64,000 nucleotides of DNA from positions 178,226-242,225 of the forward strand of contig CADAKI010000001.1 of the NCBI GenBank assembly GCA_902788485.1, given 5' to 3'. The notes beneath the pieces were generated by a model. It was not told the origin of the DNA and made no database searches. It was given only the letters and a program-made list of their open reading frames with translations. Position numbers and translations under genes: made by a program. Below, one piece after another: positions 43,749 to 53,243 of this stretch. The stretch is from an uncultured Pseudomonadota bacterium. GTDB lineage: Bacteria > Pseudomonadota > Alphaproteobacteria > Rs-D84. Each line of letters opens with the position of its first letter. Positions within the stretch are counted from its first letter, which is position 1.

Positions 43749-43777
43749 AAAATACACGATAAAAACCAAACTTTCAA
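43749..43777 (-). promoter_or_regulatory. Probable xseB promoter
   Basis: Minus strand: TTGAAA (43777-43772), a 17-nt spacer and TATTTT (43754-43749). It is 28 bp before the xseB start. Confidence 0.45.
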
Positions 43778-43861
43778 CAAATTAAATAAAAATAATTATT
43801 CATAAACTGCACTTTGCTTGTGCCCCACGACCATATGGACGGCGGGGCAAACTTTGAACTA

Positions 43862-43887
43862 AAAAATCCCGCCAAAGCGGGATTTTT
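43862..43887. terminator. Bidirectional terminator after mreB
   Basis: AAAAATCCCGC-CAAA-GCGGGATTTTT. It lies 38 bp beyond the mreB stop. Confidence 0.8.
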
Positions 43888-43924
43888 ATGAAAATAATCG
43901 CGGCTTTGCGCAAGCAAAGACGGA

Positions 43925-45680
<1,756 letters not shown>

Positions 45681-45751
45681 CTTTATCTGTGTTTATGATA
45701 AAATTCACCAATGAAAACACATAATTTTTAATTTTGTAAAAGGATTATAAA

Positions 45752-46195
45752 ATGTCATTTCGTGCAACCGTTGAATCTATGTCGCAAATCATGGATGAAA
45801 TGGGAATAACTGAATTGGATTTGGAACGTCAATTTTTATTTGGCGTGTATCGCAAACATATTCACTTGTCCAAGGGATGTGCACCAACGGTGATGCCGTC
45901 TTTCCCGACGGATAACGGTATAAAAAATGCGACAACCGCCACCGCGGTCGCGCGTGATTATGCAAACGCATTAAAATCACCAATGGTTGGCGTGGTGTAT
46001 TTGGCAACCGAACCGGGCGCAAAACCTTTTGTCAAGGTTGGTGACACCGTTCACGCCGGCGATACCGTCGCCTTGGTCGAGGCGATGAAAACATTTAACC
46101 CGATTAAGGCCACATCTGACGGCGTTGTCAAAGAAATTTTGGTGACCGATGCCCAGGCCGTAGAATTTGACCAACCATTGATTATTATCGAGTAA
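45752..46195 (+). CDS. accB: Biotin carboxyl carrier protein of acetyl-CoA carboxylase
   Basis: 147 residues. The C-terminal biotinyl domain (about 72-147): SPMVGVVYLATEPGAKPFVKVGDTV, then the biotinylation site EAMK (lysine about 114) in place of EAMKM-N. The N-terminal helix FRATVESMSQIMDEMGITELDLE and a short linker precede it. It carries CO2 from AccC to the transferase in fatty-acid synthesis. AAAAGGA is the ribosome-binding site. accC begins 5 bp later. Confidence 0.96.
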   Translation: MSFRATVESMSQIMDEMGITELDLERQFLFGVYRKHIHLSKGCAPTVMPSFPTDNGIKNATTATAVARDYANALKSPMVGVVYLATEPGAKPFVKVGDTVHAGDTVALVEAMKTFNPIKATSDGVVKEILVTDAQAVEFDQPLIIIE

Positions 46196-46200
46196 AATAT

Positions 46201-47595
46201 ATGTCCCAAATAAAAAAAGTTTTAATTGCAAATCGTGGTGAAATCGCCCTGCGTATAATTCGTGCGTGTCGCGATATGGGTATTCGCACGGTTGCGGTTT
46301 ATTCAACCGCGGATAAAAATGCGATGCATACGCAACTGGCGGATGAATCTGTATGTATTGGACCGGCGCCGTCGCGTGATTCATACCTGAATGAATCGGC
46401 AATTTTAACGGCGGCATTATTAACGAACGCCGACGCGGTTCATCCCGGATATGGATTTTTGTCTGAAAACGCGGGTTTTGCGCGCAAGGTTGAATCACAC
46501 GGTATGATTTGGATTGGACCATCCCCGGACATGATTGTTCGCATGGGGGACAAGGTTAACGCAAAAAAAACCGCAATCGCATGTGGTTTGCCGGTTGTGC
46601 CGGGGTCGGATGGTGCGGTAAAAACATTGGATGACGCAAAGGTTTGTGCCGACAAAATCGGATACCCGGTTATGTTAAAGGCCGCATCTGGTGGCGGTGG
46701 TCGCGGTATTCGTGCGGTGATGACACCATCTGATTTGGCAGATGCATTTTCAACCACCCGGGCCGAGGCCAAGGCCAGTTTTGGTGACGACACATTGTAT
46801 ATGGAAAAATTATTGTTGCACCCGCGTCATATTGAATTTCAAATTTTGGGTGATAAACATGGTAATGTTGTTGTGTTGGGCGAACGCGATTGTTCACTGC
46901 AACGCAAAAACCAGAAAGTTATCGAAGAATGTCCTGCGGCGATTTTATCACAAAAACAACGCGACGATATGATTGAAATTTGTAAAACCGCCGCCAAAAA
47001 AATGGGGTATTTCAGTACCGGTACATTTGAATTTATGTATGAAGACGGCAAATTTTATTTCTTGGAAACAAATACCCGGTTGCAAGTTGAACACCCCGTG
47101 ACTGAAATGGTTTATGGTATTGATTTGGTGCGCGAACAAATTCGTATCGCGGCGGGCGAACGGTTGGGCTATACCCAGGCAAATATCGTTCCGCACGGAC
47201 ACGCGATTGAATTTCGTATCAATGCCGAAGACCCGGATACATTTATCCCCAACCCCGGCACAATATCATTATATGCGCCGTCGGGCGGATTGGGCGTGCG
47301 TGTGGATTCGGCGGCCTATACCGGATACACAATTCCACCGACATACGATTCCATGATTGCGAAATTGATTGTGCATAACACATCACGTGCAACCTGCATA
47401 ATGCGTGCAACGCGTGCACTGGATGAATTTGTGATAGAGGGGGTAAAAACCACAATCCCACTGCATAAAAAATTGTTAAACAATCGTGATTTTCGCCAGT
47501 TGAATTTTGATAATCATTGGTTGGAACATTATTTGGCATCTGCCCCAAATCCGGATGATGAAATTGTCCCAGAACAAGACAAAACCGAAGAATAA
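46201..47595 (+). CDS. accC: Acetyl-CoA carboxylase biotin carboxylase subunit
   Basis: 464 residues. The biotin-carboxylase N-domain (KVLIANRGEIALRIIRACRDMG) is followed by the ATP-grasp domain with KAASGGGGRGIR (about 160-171) and EFQILGDKHGNVVVLGERDCSLQRKNQKVIEECPA. The catalytic segment is FLETNTRLQVEHPVTEMV (canonically MNTRLQVEHPVTE). A C-terminal domain ends near 450, with an extra acidic tail. It carboxylates biotin on AccB. A terminator follows. Confidence 0.98.
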   Translation: MSQIKKVLIANRGEIALRIIRACRDMGIRTVAVYSTADKNAMHTQLADESVCIGPAPSRDSYLNESAILTAALLTNADAVHPGYGFLSENAGFARKVESHGMIWIGPSPDMIVRMGDKVNAKKTAIACGLPVVPGSDGAVKTLDDAKVCADKIGYPVMLKAASGGGGRGIRAVMTPSDLADAFSTTRAEAKASFGDDTLYMEKLLLHPRHIEFQILGDKHGNVVVLGERDCSLQRKNQKVIEECPAAILSQKQRDDMIEICKTAAKKMGYFSTGTFEFMYEDGKFYFLETNTRLQVEHPVTEMVYGIDLVREQIRIAAGERLGYTQANIVPHGHAIEFRINAEDPDTFIPNPGTISLYAPSGGLGVRVDSAAYTGYTIPPTYDSMIAKLIVHNTSRATCIMRATRALDEFVIEGVKTTIPLHKKLLNNRDFRQLNFDNHWLEHYLASAPNPDDEIVPEQDKTEE

Positions 47596-47597
47596 AA

Positions 47598-47623
47598 AAA
47601 CCGCCAAATTGACGGTTTTTTTT
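47598..47623 (+). terminator. accBC terminator
   Basis: AAACCGCCAA-A-TTGACGGTTT stem (one internal mismatch) followed by T residues, directly after accC. Confidence 0.75.
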
Positions 47624-47635
47624 GAGTGAATATTC

Positions 47636-47663
47636 TTGACATTAATAAATTTTGTGTTATATT
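47636..47663 (+). promoter_or_regulatory. Strong promoter of an orphan gene
   Basis: Consensus TTGACA (47636-47641), a 16-nt spacer and TATATT (47658-47663). Confidence 0.75.
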
Positions 47664-47701
47664 TGCCGCTGCAAGTACATACAAACTATAGGAGTTTTAT
47701 T

Positions 47702-48214
47702 ATGCAGGGTTTTGGAATTCGCTCAACAACAAACAAAGAAGAGAAATATGTGGATGTATATGGTACTACTGAGTGTGATTTATGTGCAAAAAAATGCTTT
47801 GATATTATAAAAGCAGGCCGAGAAAGAGACCAAATCAGAATAACAGGATTTTATAATTACCCAGACCGTGGTTACGGGGTTTTTGGCAATCGTAAAGAGT
47901 TGTCTGGTGATTATGAGGTTTATAATTGCGGAAGGTTGGTTTGTAAAGTGCGCATGACTGGTGCCACCCACCAAGGTGGTAATTATGTAGAACGTATATG
48001 GGTTAATAAATGCGAATTTCATTTTTATGCAGAAACCAATGACAGTGCCAAATTAAAAGCAGTGCTACAAGGATATTTTAGAGAAAAAGATAGAAAAGAA
48101 ACATTACGCGCTGGACAACAAGAACAAGAAATACAAAGAGCGCAAGAATCAAAACGTAATGCAGAAATTGCTTCTGCACAAAAGTTTTTAGATGAAATAT
48201 ATAAGGCAATGTAA
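47702..48214 (+). CDS. Hypothetical cytoplasmic protein with charged C-terminal helix
   Basis: 170 residues from ATG 47702, which has AGGAG 8 nt upstream; the frame opens earlier but overlaps the promoter. There is no signal peptide. The middle part (10-120) is beta-rich with cysteine pairs (CDLCAKKC at about 26-33; NCGRLVCKV at about 79-87). The C-terminus (130-170) is a glutamine/glutamate/arginine-rich helix. I do not recognise a family. Codon use differs from neighbours (AGA/AGG arginine, fewer GC-ending codons), and it has its own strong promoter and terminator, suggesting a recently acquired accessory gene. Confidence 0.65.
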   Translation: MQGFGIRSTTNKEEKYVDVYGTTECDLCAKKCFDIIKAGRERDQIRITGFYNYPDRGYGVFGNRKELSGDYEVYNCGRLVCKVRMTGATHQGGNYVERIWVNKCEFHFYAETNDSAKLKAVLQGYFREKDRKETLRAGQQEQEIQRAQESKRNAEIASAQKFLDEIYKAM

Positions 48215-48215
48215 G

Positions 48216-48241
48216 AAAAACCGTCAAATTGACGGTTTTTT
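48216..48241 (+). terminator. Terminator
   Basis: AAAAACCGTCAA-A-TTGACGGTTTTTT, a near copy of the terminator at 47598. Confidence 0.8.
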
Positions 48242-48242
48242 C

Positions 48243-48270
48243 TTGATAAATTTAGATTGTGTGGTATAAA
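48243..48270 (+). promoter_or_regulatory. Promoter of an orphan gene
   Basis: TTGATA (48243-48248), a 16-nt spacer and TATAAA (48265-48270). Confidence 0.6.
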
Positions 48271-48293
48271 AATTATACATCAAGAGGTTTTTT

Positions 48294-48590
48294 ATGAATA
48301 ATTCACACATTAAATGTATCATACAAAATATAAATGCAGGTGTAATGAATACTGCTTTAATGCGAGATCATAATTCATCGCCATTTCCTGCCTCGGATTT
48401 TTCAGGATTGTGTTATATCAGGGCAAAATCAAACCCGATGAAAGTTTTTTATTCTTTGAGAATAAATTATGGAAAGCCAGCAAGGCTTTTGATTCAAACT
48501 TCCAGTGTTGTGGTTGAAAGTGATAGGCAAGAGTTGAATGATTTATGGAATACTATTTCCGTAATAGAAAAAAATAAAAGACAAAAATAA
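48294..48590 (+). CDS. Hypothetical small protein
   Basis: 98 residues with AAGAGG before the ATG. There is no signal peptide or membrane segment. The sequence is mixed alpha/beta: an N-terminal helix, then strands CYIRAKSNPMKVFYSLRINYGKPARLLIQTSSVVVES and a C-terminal helix. No family is recognised. Like its neighbour at 47702-48214 it is AT-richer than surrounding genes and has its own promoter and terminator. The two may be an accessory pair, though they are transcribed separately. Confidence 0.6.
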   Translation: MNNSHIKCIIQNINAGVMNTALMRDHNSSPFPASDFSGLCYIRAKSNPMKVFYSLRINYGKPARLLIQTSSVVVESDRQELNDLWNTISVIEKNKRQK

Positions 48591-48591
48591 A

Positions 48592-48616
48592 AACACCGGC
48601 ATTTGCCGGTGTTTTT
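48592..48616. terminator. Bidirectional terminator
   Basis: AACACCGGC-ATTT-GCCGGTGTT between convergent genes. Its stem is shared with the element at 25832. Confidence 0.8.
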
Positions 48617-48633
48617 TATTTGTTGGTTTCTTA

Positions 48634-49293
48634 TTAAAAACCTTTTGGTGTTGACATTTTGACAGATGATACTTTTTTATTCAAAGATTTTACAACATCA
48701 TCCGTAATATCCAGGTTTGCAATATTTGCACCCGTGCGGGCAAAACGACCATCAATCACCAAAGACAAATTTTTCTTGGCAATTATACCCTCAATAATTG
48801 GGTCCAGGTGTTTATCCTGCAATTCTGCCAAAGATTTCTGATAAGATTCTTCGATGCTCTGTGCACGTTCAGACAAACTGCGTTGCAAATTCGCGACGCG
48901 TTTTTGATAATCGACAACACGACGTTGCAATGCGTCCGGTGACAAAACATCTTGGGATTTTTCAATTTCTGCTTTTTCTTTTTCCAATGCTTTTTGTTCA
49001 GATGTCAATTCATCACGTAATTTCTTTTCATAAGATTCGCGTTGGCTGCGTAAAGATTTTAATGCATCGGCATCTGTTTGCACCGCGTCCATACGAATAA
49101 CCGCGATACGCATATCGGCACCCGATGCAGCATCGGTTGAAACCTCTGCAATGGCTTTATCAACGGTTATCGGACTACGCATGGCCGCCACCGCCCAAAT
49201 ACCCAACACCGCGACAACCAAAACCACGGCCGCAATAATTCCGGTTTTTTTATAGTTTTTAATTGTGATATTTTGTGTGTTTGATTTTACCAT
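48634..49293 (-). CDS. OmpH/Skp-family periplasmic protein, membrane-anchored
   Basis: 219 residues. An N-terminal signal-anchor (TGIIAAVVLVVAVLGIWAVAAM, about 17-38) is followed by the OmpH domain. It begins MRIAVIRMDAVQTDADALKSLRSQRESYEKKLRDEL and continues as a long coiled-coil with KNLSLVIDGRFARTGANIANLDITDDVVKSLNK at its end. Skp-type proteins are trimers that hold unfolded outer-membrane proteins. It differs from E. coli Skp in having an uncleaved-looking anchor and an isolated location, away from bamA and lpxD. Confidence 0.8.
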   Translation of the reverse strand: MVKSNTQNITIKNYKKTGIIAAVVLVVAVLGIWAVAAMRSPITVDKAIAEVSTDAASGADMRIAVIRMDAVQTDADALKSLRSQRESYEKKLRDELTSEQKALEKEKAEIEKSQDVLSPDALQRRVVDYQKRVANLQRSLSERAQSIEESYQKSLAELQDKHLDPIIEGIIAKKNLSLVIDGRFARTGANIANLDITDDVVKSLNKKVSSVKMSTPKGF

Positions 49294-49417
49294 TTTTTAC
49301 CTTCCTTTTTTTGTTTGTTTTTTATATTCAGGTCGCACCAACTATAACAATAAAAATTCCAAAATAAAAGAGAATATTATTCATTAATTGTTTTTCCATA
49401 TTCTGGAAAAAATAAAT

Positions 49418-49446
49418 TTGCAAACGCGTTCATTATCGGTTAAAAT
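49418..49446 (+). promoter_or_regulatory. Promoter of structured RNA copy B
   Basis: TTGCAA (49418-49423), a 17-nt spacer and TAAAAT (49441-49446), followed five bases later by TGCATTGG as in copy A. Confidence 0.6.
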
Positions 49447-49451
49447 ATGTC

Positions 49452-49608
49452 TGCATTGGTGTGTTGCCAGTGTGGGACAAGAAACCCTTATTACCAAGTT
49501 ATCTCCACCACCATGTGGTTGGAGGGCTGTGAATATTTTAAATAAACAGCACTATTCTTGGTAGTAGTTTTCTTGCCTCCAACCGCGTTTTTTTTCGCGG
49601 TATTTTTA
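49452..49608 (+). ncRNA. Structured RNA of the RNA/HTH cassette, copy B
   Basis: Homologue of 30093-30250 in a 420-bp gene-free region (49294-49713). The same layout is kept: 49478-49485 pairs with 49567-49575; TACCAAG (49492-49498) with CTTGGTA (49557-49563); a CTCC/GGAG hairpin at 49503-49524; GCTGT (49526-49530) with ACAGC (49546-49550). Terminator ACCGCG/CGCGGT plus T run at 49582-49607. The second and fourth helices differ in sequence from copy A on both sides yet remain complementary. The flanking single-stranded parts are nearly identical. CCTCC at 49576-49580 is complementary to the GGAGG of the downstream HTH ribosome-binding site. Confidence 0.65.
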
Positions 49609-49610
49609 TT

Positions 49611-49672
49611 CCCCTTCTTTATGAAAGAAGGGGTGGCACGAAACCGTCAGGTTGAGTGACGGGGTAGTTGTG
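49611..49672 (+). repeat. Dispersed palindromic repeat inserted between RNA copy B and its HTH gene
   Basis: Begins CCCCTTCTTT-ATG-AAAGAAGGGG (perfect hairpin), then GTGGCACGAAACCG and GTTGAGTGACGGGG. Copy A of the cassette lacks this block at the same place, so it looks like an insertion. Family members: 1941, 59142, 62781, 62881 and 63031. Confidence 0.75.
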
Positions 49673-49713
49673 AATCCGCCATCCTGGCGGTGATAAATAA
49701 AAATGGAGGAGAG

Positions 49714-49932
49714 ATGTCTATTGTTTTAATTGATGCGCGTGCGTATGGACAACAACTGCGCCGGGCGCGCAAATCATTACATATGAATAAAGCAACCGTG
49801 GCAGAAATTTTGAAAATATCGTCGCACGATTTGTACTTGTATGAAATTGGGTGATTGCCGATTCCGCCGGATTTGCTGTGCGCGTTGTTGCATCGCGGGT
49901 TGGCGTTGACCGCCGTCAAAACACATAAATAA
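49714..49932 (+). pseudogene. HTH gene of the RNA/HTH cassette, copy with premature TGA
   Basis: The reading frame is nearly identical to 29851-30069, with mostly synonymous differences. Codon 47, CGA (Arg) in the intact copy, is TGA here (49852-49854), truncating the product to 46 residues just after the ...YLYEIG motif. The remaining 25 codons to 49932 are still intact and conserved. GGAGGAGAG precedes the ATG. It is either a young pseudogene or a gene for a shortened protein that keeps most of the helix-turn-helix. TGA is a normal stop elsewhere in the window (for example rsmG and surA-like), so recoding is not indicated. Confidence 0.8.
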
Positions 49933-49991
49933 TGTTGTCGGTCTATGACCGACACAATAATTGTACTTTGAACTTTGAAAATTGAACTTTG

Positions 49992-50663
49992 TCATCTGGC
50001 TGGGGCCAAACGGATTTCAACGCGCCGATTGGTAAGGCGTCCAATTCCGTCCTGGGCGGCGATGGGACGTGCGGCACCGCGGCCAACGATAAACATGCGT
50101 GCCGGGTTTATTTTTTGTTGGGTTAAATATACACCGACCCGTTCGGCCATATCTAACGACATGCGTTTCGCCGCGGTTGCGTCCCGCATAGAATCTGTAT
50201 ATCCGGCGATTTCTAAATATGTTGAATTATATTTTCGTAAAACCCGCGCGATTGTTTTCAAAATATCGGCACCATTGTCAGAAATATCGCCGTGATTTTG
50301 TGCGATAAATGCGTCGCGCACCAAAATCACAACAACATCCGACCCGGCGCGTTCAACCGATACGCCCGCCGTCCGCAAAGAATCATATAATTCATATTCT
50401 AATTTTGCCATATATTCACGACCGGCCATATTGTCGTTTGTTGATTTATCGCCATAATCCAACACCGCCGATTTATCAATATTTGCGTTCAACAATTTTC
50501 CACCGCGTCCCAAATACACCGGGCGTTTTGCGATTTTTGATGTTTCGGTCATGTCCATAAAACTGGCACCGTTCAGGTACGAATCCCATGTGTCGTGTGG
50601 CGGACTGGTATATTGCATACAGGCCGATAAAACAAACAATAAAAGCAATAATTTTAATTTCAT
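49992..50663 (-). CDS. OmpA-domain lipoprotein
   Basis: 223 residues. Lipobox LSAC (about C15). A linker with a helical region (about 30-100) leads to a C-terminal OmpA-like peptidoglycan-binding domain: VVVILVRDAFIAQNHGDISDNGADILKTIARVLRKYNSTYLEIAGYTD, MSLDMAERVGVYLTQQ, MFIVGRGAARPIAAQDGIGRLTNRRVEIRL. NRRVEI is the peptidoglycan-binding end motif. It lies 3 bp downstream of the pilin-like gene and may anchor or stabilise an appendage, in the way OmpA-like lipoproteins do in some secretion systems. That link is inference. Confidence 0.82.
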   Translation of the reverse strand: MKLKLLLLLFVLSACMQYTSPPHDTWDSYLNGASFMDMTETSKIAKRPVYLGRGGKLLNANIDKSAVLDYGDKSTNDNMAGREYMAKLEYELYDSLRTAGVSVERAGSDVVVILVRDAFIAQNHGDISDNGADILKTIARVLRKYNSTYLEIAGYTDSMRDATAAKRMSLDMAERVGVYLTQQKINPARMFIVGRGAARPIAAQDGIGRLTNRRVEIRLAPAR

Positions 50664-50666
50664 TTT

Positions 50667-51122
50667 TTATTTTACGATGATTGACACCATGTTGCGATTG
50701 CCCGAAATGCAACTTTCCGCACCGGCAGTTGTTATTTTATTTATCGTCACAGATTTTACCCAATCTAATTTTTTTGTTGCCAAATACGCGCAATCACTGT
50801 TGCTTATATTTACCAGGTTGATAGAAAATTCTTTACCGTCAACCGATGGTGCGATATACCAATCGGTTCCCATTGGTGTTTTTTCGTTGGTGATTGCGCC
50901 GGCCTTGATTAAATATTCCACAGATACATCGGAATAATCGCCACGCATTTCCAGTAATATTTTTGTATTGCGTGCAACCTGTTCCATTTCAGATATGGCT
51001 AAATTGCGAACCTGGCTTGCGCGCAGTGCGCCATACGTTTTGTATGCGCCAACCGTCATAACTGCGCCAATGGCCAACACGCCCAACATTTCAATTAACG
51101 AACGACCTAATTCTTGTTGCAT
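50667..51122 (-). CDS. Type IVb pilin-like protein (PilS/TcpA-type N-terminus)
   Basis: 151 residues. The short leader MQQELG is followed by the hydrophobic helix RSLIEMLGVLAIGAVMTVGAYKTY, with glutamate at the +5 position (E11) as in prepilins processed by prepilin peptidase. The globular part contains two cysteines near the C-terminus (NSDCAYLA and AGAESCISG), spaced as a disulfide-bonded D-region of type IVb pilins. It resembles PilS/TcpA-like pilins rather than type IVa. Another prepilin-like operon lies at 53244-57152. No assembly ATPase or secretin is in the window. Confidence 0.75.
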   Translation of the reverse strand: MQQELGRSLIEMLGVLAIGAVMTVGAYKTYGALRASQVRNLAISEMEQVARNTKILLEMRGDYSDVSVEYLIKAGAITNEKTPMGTDWYIAPSVDGKEFSINLVNISNSDCAYLATKKLDWVKSVTINKITTAGAESCISGNRNMVSIIVK

Positions 51123-51153
51123 AAAAATCCCCCCGTGTTTGTTTTTTTATTTG

Positions 51154-52689
51154 TTATTTAGAAACCTCGACAATTTCGGCACCTTCGAATAAACCCAATG
51201 CACTGGCCATCATGGGGTCTGAAGCTAATTCTTGTTGTTGATGTTCCACCGCCGTCTGCACATGGCAAGATTCTGTCGCTTGTGCCAAAATCCACTGTTT
51301 TCCGGTGTGTTTTTCCAACCATGCCGATAATTTAATCGGGAAATCTCTGTCACCCTTGCGGTCAAAGTATTTTAATTTTCCATCCGAAATTTCGCAAACC
51401 TCGATATTTTCAGAATAATATGTGTACAACAAAATTTCACGGTCTGCCTGCATCGCGTGCCCCAATTCGTCGGCATTTGTAATTGTATTTTTTTGTGTTG
51501 CCGTCGGCGCCGGTTGTGCCACGGGTTGCACCACGGGTTTTGCCGTCGCATTGTTTTTCAAAATTTCCGGAACCGATGGCATGTCGGCAATATGCATCAT
51601 ACGCACAATCAACATATCAAAACATTGTTTTTGGTTTCCCGACATTTGCATTTCACTGACGGCGGCAACCATAACCTGCCATACGCGGGACAGTGTGTTC
51701 AACGATACGCGCGCATCAATTTTCCGTGTTTTTTCGCGTTGGTCGGCGGTATATGGTGATGCCGTCATGTCGCCGGCGTTTAATGCCGGATGCATGCGTG
51801 TTGCCCAATGGGTCCATTCCATCATATCAGATAACAACATAACCAAATCGGCACCATTGGTGTAAATATTATCCGCCATTTCCAATGCGCGCGCCGTGTC
51901 CCCCGACAAAATTGTATCCATAAAATCAACAACCACATTTCTATCGGCGCGTTTTAACATGTCCATGACGGCGGCCTCGTCCACATGCCCACCGGTTTGG
52001 GCGATTGCCTGGTCTAACAGTGATAAACCGTCACGCACCGAACCATCCGCCGCGCGTGCCAACAATTCATTTGCCGCATCCGACAATTCGATTTGTTCTT
52101 GTTCGGCAATCCATGCAAAATGTTTTTTTAATGTATCGATTGGGACGCGTACCAAATCAAACCGTTGGCATCGTGATAAAATCGTAACCGGAACCTTGCG
52201 AATTTCGGTTGTTGCCAAAATGAAAATAACATGTGCCGGCGGTTCTTCTAATGTTTTCAACAGAGCATTAAACGCCGCCGTCGATAACATATGAACTTCG
52301 TCGATAATGTAAACCTTGTACCGACCGTTGGTTGGACGATATTGTGCCGCATCCAAAATATCACGGATGTTGTCAACGCCCGTATGTGATGCCGCGTCGA
52401 TTTCCATAACATCAATGTGTTGTCCCGCCGCAATCGCACGACAATTTTCACACACGCCACATGGATTTGCCGTTGGTCCATCGGTCGATAAACAATTTAA
52501 TGCCTTGGCCAAAATACGCGCAGTACTGGTTTTTCCGGTGCCGCGTATGCCGGTAAAGATATACGCATGTGCAATGCGTCCGGTGTTGATTGCGGTGGTC
52601 AGTGTTTTGACCAACACATCTTGGCCAATTAAAGATTTGAAATCTTGGCTGCGATACTTGCGTGCCAATACGGTGTAATTGTTGTCCAT
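51154..52689 (-). CDS. dnaX: DNA polymerase III subunits gamma/tau
   Basis: 511 residues. AAA+ clamp-loader ATPase: Walker A GIRGTGKTSTARILA (about 44-58), a four-cysteine zinc module with CGVCENC (about 75-85), Walker B DEVHMLS, and sensor 1 ATTEIRKVP. The oligomerisation domain runs to about 365, followed by a proline/glutamine-rich linker. A C-terminal domain (about 405-500) ends in ATESCHVQTAVEHQQQELASDPMMASALGLFEGAEIVEV, like the tau C-terminal domain of alphaproteobacteria. It is shorter than the E. coli protein. ybaB and recR are not adjacent. Confidence 0.96.
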   Translation of the reverse strand: MDNNYTVLARKYRSQDFKSLIGQDVLVKTLTTAINTGRIAHAYIFTGIRGTGKTSTARILAKALNCLSTDGPTANPCGVCENCRAIAAGQHIDVMEIDAASHTGVDNIRDILDAAQYRPTNGRYKVYIIDEVHMLSTAAFNALLKTLEEPPAHVIFILATTEIRKVPVTILSRCQRFDLVRVPIDTLKKHFAWIAEQEQIELSDAANELLARAADGSVRDGLSLLDQAIAQTGGHVDEAAVMDMLKRADRNVVVDFMDTILSGDTARALEMADNIYTNGADLVMLLSDMMEWTHWATRMHPALNAGDMTASPYTADQREKTRKIDARVSLNTLSRVWQVMVAAVSEMQMSGNQKQCFDMLIVRMMHIADMPSVPEILKNNATAKPVVQPVAQPAPTATQKNTITNADELGHAMQADREILLYTYYSENIEVCEISDGKLKYFDRKGDRDFPIKLSAWLEKHTGKQWILAQATESCHVQTAVEHQQQELASDPMMASALGLFEGAEIVEVSK

Positions 52690-52762
52690 GATAAATACTT
52701 TCCTTGTTGGTATTCACCATACCAAAGAAAAGTAAAATTTCAACAAATAATGTAATATATTT

Positions 52763-53098
52763 TTAATTCAAATTTGTGATGAAATCAGGAAATCCCATTT
52801 CGTCTTCTTCGTCTGATTTTCCATCACCGTTTGCCGCATTTTTTTCTGCGTCACGCATTTCTGCCTCGGCAGCGGCGACGGCGGCGGCTTTTTCCTTGCT
52901 GTCACGGATAGAATCTATTTTTTCTTGTTCGGCATTTGTCATACGGACACAATGTTCTGCCGCCTGGAGCAAGCGTTCGCGTTCAATTTCATCCGATGTT
53001 ATGCGTGCCTGGTCGGTTAATTGTTTGCGGCGCATACGCCATTTATGACAACGTTGAATCATCAGACCAACAGATGACTGATTTTTTTTATTTTGCAT
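52763..53098 (-). CDS. DUF4167-like small protein
   Basis: 111 residues. The central stretch RITSDEIERERLLQAAEHCVRMTNAEQEKID (about 31-61) matches the conserved helical hairpin of DUF4167 proteins of alphaproteobacteria (pattern AEHYxRxxxA). An alanine/glutamate-rich helix and an acidic tail (DGKSDEEDEMGFPDFI) follow. The arginine/asparagine-rich N-terminal half of the family is reduced here to KKNQSSVGLMIQRCHKWRMRRKQ. It possibly interacts with nucleic acid; no proven role. Confidence 0.6.
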   Translation of the reverse strand: MQNKKNQSSVGLMIQRCHKWRMRRKQLTDQARITSDEIERERLLQAAEHCVRMTNAEQEKIDSIRDSKEKAAAVAAAEAEMRDAEKNAANGDGKSDEEDEMGFPDFITNLN

Positions 53099-53243
53099 AT
53101 CGTATCTTTTATATTTTTGTTTTGGAATAATATGGTTGTGTTATTATAAATCAACCAATAACCTCAGAACTTAATATAAAACATCTTAAAACTGATTGCA
53201 ATATCTTTTTTCTGTTGCTAATCTTTACATATAAATAGAGAGG

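Noticed and set aside
49852..49854. TGA as a sense codon (Trp) in HTH copy B
   Set aside because: The intact copy has Arg (CGA) here, and several genes in the window end in TGA with overlapping starts, so TGA is a normal stop.
52105..52135. Programmed frameshift in dnaX at an A7 run
   Set aside because: The run lies near codon 190, too early to make a gamma-type product, and it has no obvious stimulatory hairpin.
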